The notes below the pieces were generated by a model. It did not search any database. It saw nothing but the letters and a program-made list of their open reading frames with translations, and had not been told where the DNA came from. Source: Nostoc calcicola FACHB-3891 (GTDB lineage: Bacteria; Cyanobacteriota; Cyanobacteriia; Cyanobacteriales; Nostocaceae). From it: a stretch of DNA of 64,000 nt. A program made the position numbers and the translations under genes. The stretch is taken from the NCBI RefSeq assembly GCF_014697355.1, contig NZ_JACJRQ010000038.1:1-64000 (forward strand). Reading direction: 5' to 3'. This document shows positions 61,363 to 64,000 of the stretch, piece by piece (position 1 is the first letter of the stretch; every line of letters starts with the position of its first letter).

Positions 61363-62340
61363 ATGAGCAATCCCCGTGTTTTGTGCCTTGGTGAAATTTT
61401 GTTTGATTGTTTAGCCGATCAATTGGGGCTAAAGCTGGAAGAAGTGAAATCCTGGACTCCCTATCCAGGAGGAGCGCCAGCTAACGTAGCCTGTGCTTTA
61501 GTCAAGCTGGGGACGCCAAGCGGTTTTATTGGGGCTGTTGGCGAAGATGAACCAGGAAATGCACTGGTAAACCTATTACAAGATGTGGGTGTAGATACAA
61601 CAGGGGTGCAACGCCATCCCACAGCACCAACGCGACAAGTTTATGTGACACGGGATCTGGCTGGCGATCGCACTTTTGCTGGATTTGGTCAGTATGATAC
61701 CTCTGAATTTGCTGATACTCGCCTACAAGCCAAACAATTGCCAGATTCGCTGTTTCAAGAAGCAGATTTTCTGGTTTTGGGCACCTTGGAATTAGCCTAT
61801 CCTGAAAGTGAACAGGCAGTTTACCGCGCCCTACAACTAGCAGAACAATACGACCTAAAAATTGTGCTGGATGTCAACTGGCGTCCTGTATTTTGGGACG
61901 ATCCAAACATCGCTCATCAAAAAATTCCAGAATTATTTAATAAAGTCGATTTCCTCAAACTCTCCAAAGAAGAAGCTGAATGGCTATTTGAAACCGCAGA
62001 TCCAGGAGCAATAACTTACCGTCTGGCTTCTATTGAAGGAGTACTAGTCACAGATGGAGAAAATGGTTGCACCTATTGTCTGGGTGAAAACGAAGGCAAA
62101 TTACCCTCATTTTCCATTCCTGTAATTGATACAACTGGTGCAGGGGATAGCTTTTTGGCAGGATTTATCCACCAGTTAAGTCAGAATGGTATCCACAGTT
62201 TGCGGGATACAGAAACGGCAAAACGCATTGTCACCTATGCCAGTGCTGTTGGGGCACTGACTACCATTAAAGCAGGTGCGATCGCCTCTCAACCCACAGC
62301 GGCCGAAGTCGAAGCTTTTTTAGCCACACATCAACTTTAG
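61363..62340 (+). CDS. PfkB-family carbohydrate kinase (fructokinase-like)
   Basis: A 325-residue sugar kinase. The N-terminal motif is PYPGGAPANVACALVKLG (about 34-51), and the C-terminal signature DTTGAGDSFLAGF (about 254-266) includes the catalytic Asp. RQVYVTRDLAGDRTFAGF fits fructokinases of the ribokinase family, which phosphorylate fructose at C6. The substrate cannot be proved from sequence. Its stop overlaps the convergent gene's stop by 4 bases. Confidence 0.93.
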   Translation: MSNPRVLCLGEILFDCLADQLGLKLEEVKSWTPYPGGAPANVACALVKLGTPSGFIGAVGEDEPGNALVNLLQDVGVDTTGVQRHPTAPTRQVYVTRDLAGDRTFAGFGQYDTSEFADTRLQAKQLPDSLFQEADFLVLGTLELAYPESEQAVYRALQLAEQYDLKIVLDVNWRPVFWDDPNIAHQKIPELFNKVDFLKLSKEEAEWLFETADPGAITYRLASIEGVLVTDGENGCTYCLGENEGKLPSFSIPVIDTTGAGDSFLAGFIHQLSQNGIHSLRDTETAKRIVTYASAVGALTTIKAGAIASQPTAAEVEAFLATHQL

Positions 62341-63101
62341 GAATTAGCACAACTAGCGGGAATATCAGCTACTAAAGGCTGATATTCCCAACTGGAAAAG
62401 GGACGAAAATCCTGATGCCATTGTGCGGTCATATTACACAATAAACGTAGTTGGAGAGGTGTCGGTACTGGATTAACACGCTCAACATGTACTTTTAAAA
62501 GTTCTGAATTTTTGTTCTTGAGTTGAAAAACATCATCCACAATATATCGGGGGCAATAACCGACGATGTGACGATCTTCAGTACATAAAAGCAATGTACG
62601 CGGGTCATAGGGATTTTGAAATTCGTTAGCTAAATATAACAGTTCACCCGTTTGTAATTGATTAATTCGTTCAGTTGCACAAGCAGGAAGATGTCGCAGT
62701 CCATGTGCGAAGAAATGGATGTGATATAAACCATTTTCATCTGGTTCTGGACAGGGGAAAACTTCAAAATAATCTGTTACTTTCCGTCCACCACTCCGAG
62801 AAAGGATGCTAACTGGATCGTCTTCACCTTCGGGAATATTTAACGATTCAATATAATTTTTGTAGTCCGGGCGAGACCGTCGCATTAATCGATTAGAAAA
62901 CAAGGGGAATAGTTCAACTGATGTGTATTCTTGGTTTAAGTCTGGGAAGGAATACAATAGCTGAAAATTATGTTCTGCTTGAGCTTTGACAGCACCTTGT
63001 GTATATACAAAATGATATTTTTTTCCGTCAAATGTTAAGCGACCAATGGGAAGCCAAGCGCGAGTATTAGGATCTTGCCAAGCTAAAAAAAGTGTTTTCA
63101 T
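62337..63101 (-). CDS. HIRAN-domain protein with HipA-N/HipS-like region
   Basis: A 254-residue protein. Residues about 1-80 (IGRLTFDGKKYHFVYTQG, then SVELFPLFSNRLMRRSRPDY) resemble the N-terminal subdomain of HipA kinases, the part that is a separate antitoxin (HipS) in HipBST systems. Residues about 150-235 (LQTGELLYLANEFQNPYDPR, then DRHIVGYCPRYIVDD) match a HIRAN domain, known from DNA-repair helicases as binding DNA ends. The gene overlaps the upstream HipA-like kinase by 4 bases (ATGA), so both products are made together. The HipS-like reading is an inference from motif spacing; the HIRAN call is firmer. Confidence 0.75.
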   Translation of the reverse strand: MKTLFLAWQDPNTRAWLPIGRLTFDGKKYHFVYTQGAVKAQAEHNFQLLYSFPDLNQEYTSVELFPLFSNRLMRRSRPDYKNYIESLNIPEGEDDPVSILSRSGGRKVTDYFEVFPCPEPDENGLYHIHFFAHGLRHLPACATERINQLQTGELLYLANEFQNPYDPRTLLLCTEDRHIVGYCPRYIVDDVFQLKNKNSELLKVHVERVNPVPTPLQLRLLCNMTAQWHQDFRPFSSWEYQPLVADIPASCANS

Positions 63102-64000
63102 AGTAGGGTGTCCAGCAGCTTACTTTGATTTAATTCCAATATCTTTTGTGCAAATTGAATTGCTGTTTGGGATATGCGATTAGATGGAATGCGTTCAAAA
63201 AGCTCTAACGTATCATTGCTTGACACCTTTTTTAGATTATTCAACCATACCTTAGCTGCATCTGGATACCGTCGTTCCGCTTCACAAAATGCATTAAAAG
63301 TCTTGAGGGTTTTTTGATCGCCAACTCTAGCATACAGGGCAGAATTGCATTTTTCTACATACGCTTGGACAGAAAAGCCAGCGTCTTTTGTAGTTAGTCT
63401 GCTTTTCCTTTTAGAATCAGACTCGTTCCTACCCAGACAGGAGGCGTGGTCATAAGTTGGTGCTAAATAAATCTTCTCTTGTAAACTGATGAATGCCCAA
63501 TTTTCATGGTGTCGATCGCTATTTCCAATCCAAGCATCCAAAAGTAAATATCCAACAAAAGTTTCCGTCGCATGACTAATTCCCTCTGGTGGTATCCAGT
63601 TAATGGGCAAATTTAGTGAATCATCTCGGATAGCATTGAATACATTATCTATCGTGTGTTGGGATAGGTTCTTAGAATCTTGTGGATAATTGGATACTAT
63701 CCGAGCCAGAATTTCATTACCAAGGGTGAGAATTGCACCTTCGGATAAAAATGAGGGTGAAACAATGCCATTTTCCCTATTAAATGTACCGAGTTCATAA
63801 TCAGCATGGGGTAAACTTAGCAACTCGCACAAATGAGCTGCAATCTTTTCTGCCCAATCTTCTCCTGTGTTTGGTCTAGCTTTCTTATAAAGACAACGAC
63901 CTAAATCCTGATGACGAAACCAGAACTTTTCTTTAGTTCCTAAATCTTCATCAGCCTCAGGAGCATCTAGAGGAACCTCAACGATCGAAAACTGCTCTGG
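63098..64000 (-). CDS. HipA-like kinase (5' end beyond the window)
   Basis: At least 300 residues; the frame is open to the right edge, so the TTG at 63832 is only an internal codon and the start is outside. The HipA/CtkA-type active site is visible: GNSDRHHENWAF (the equivalent of HRD-x4-N, with catalytic Asp), then APTYDHASCLG (the Mg-binding Asp, equivalent of DFG). The visible N-terminal part KFWFRHQDLGRCLYKKARPN and WAEKIAAHLCELLSLPHADYELG correspond to the start of the kinase fold. HipA kinases phosphorylate tRNA synthetases or other targets and often act as toxins. No HipB-type HTH gene is seen; it could lie beyond the edge. Confidence 0.85.
   Translation of the reverse strand, partial: PEQFSIVEVPLDAPEADEDLGTKEKFWFRHQDLGRCLYKKARPNTGEDWAEKIAAHLCELLSLPHADYELGTFNRENGIVSPSFLSEGAILTLGNEILARIVSNYPQDSKNLSQHTIDNVFNAIRDDSLNLPINWIPPEGISHATETFVGYLLLDAWIGNSDRHHENWAFISLQEKIYLAPTYDHASCLGRNESDSKRKSRLTTKDAGFSVQAYVEKCNSALYARVGDQKTLKTFNAFCEAERRYPDAAKVWLNNLKKVSSNDTLELFERIPSNRISQTAIQFAQKILELNQSKLLDTLL

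Overview
The window looks like chromosomal DNA of a filamentous, probably heterocyst-forming cyanobacterium (Nostocales). The octamer GCGATCGC (HIP1) is very frequent inside genes. Intergenic DNA is full of heptamer tandem repeats, short palindromes and MITE-like elements. Cyanobacterial markers are present: pxcA, a PedR-type regulator, Ycf65/PSRP-3, a cytochrome c6-family protein, a DUF3134 protein and a PEP-CTERM protein. Housekeeping genes (infC, map, msrA, yebC, a dTDP-glucose dehydratase) indicate chromosome rather than plasmid.

Layout. 1-5.4 kb: possible transposase start, coiled-coil protein, cytochrome c6-like protein, aldo/keto reductase, PEP-CTERM protein, and a dead DUF4365 gene split by a 100-bp MITE. 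5.4-17.4 kb: YqiK/YqiJ-like flotillin/NfeD pair, a DapF homologue lacking both catalytic cysteines, Slt-type transglycosylase, PhyH-like oxygenase, Uma2 nuclease, FAD monooxygenase, a 21-bp tandem array, a short His-rich secreted peptide that is easily missed, and YebC. 17.4-25.2 kb: solute-binding lipoprotein, TrkA-N protein, an orphan CRISPR array of 11 repeats read on the minus strand, an MFS-HEAT protein and infC. 25.9-33.1 kb: a WD40 protein whose kinase domain has lost its catalytic residues, Ycf65, a methyltransferase/dehydrogenase/SMR-transporter group, a HAD phosphatase and map. 33.2-45.3 kb: minus-strand block with the order and topology of a type IV secretion operon (VirB2-, B3-, B4-, B5-, B6-, two B8-, B10- and possibly B9-like), with no relaxase or coupling protein in view. 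45.3-54.2 kb: gene-poor gap with a TnpB remnant, PstS-family protein, DUF3134, MltA, PxcA, and a P-loop recombinase/helicase-like protein into which two intergenic repeats have been inserted in frame. 54.2-64 kb: DUF202, MsrA, Ser/Thr kinase, RfbB, glycosyltransferase, DUF6391, PedR, PfkB sugar kinase, and a HipA-like kinase (running off the right edge) overlapping a gene that joins a HipA-N/HipS-like region to a HIRAN domain.

The best candidates for undescribed biology are the T4SS-like operon, the HipA-kinase/HIRAN pair, the cysteine-less DapF homologue and the WD40 pseudokinase. Repeats do much to shape this genome: they break genes, supply codons, lie next to start and stop codons, and separate the T4SS genes.
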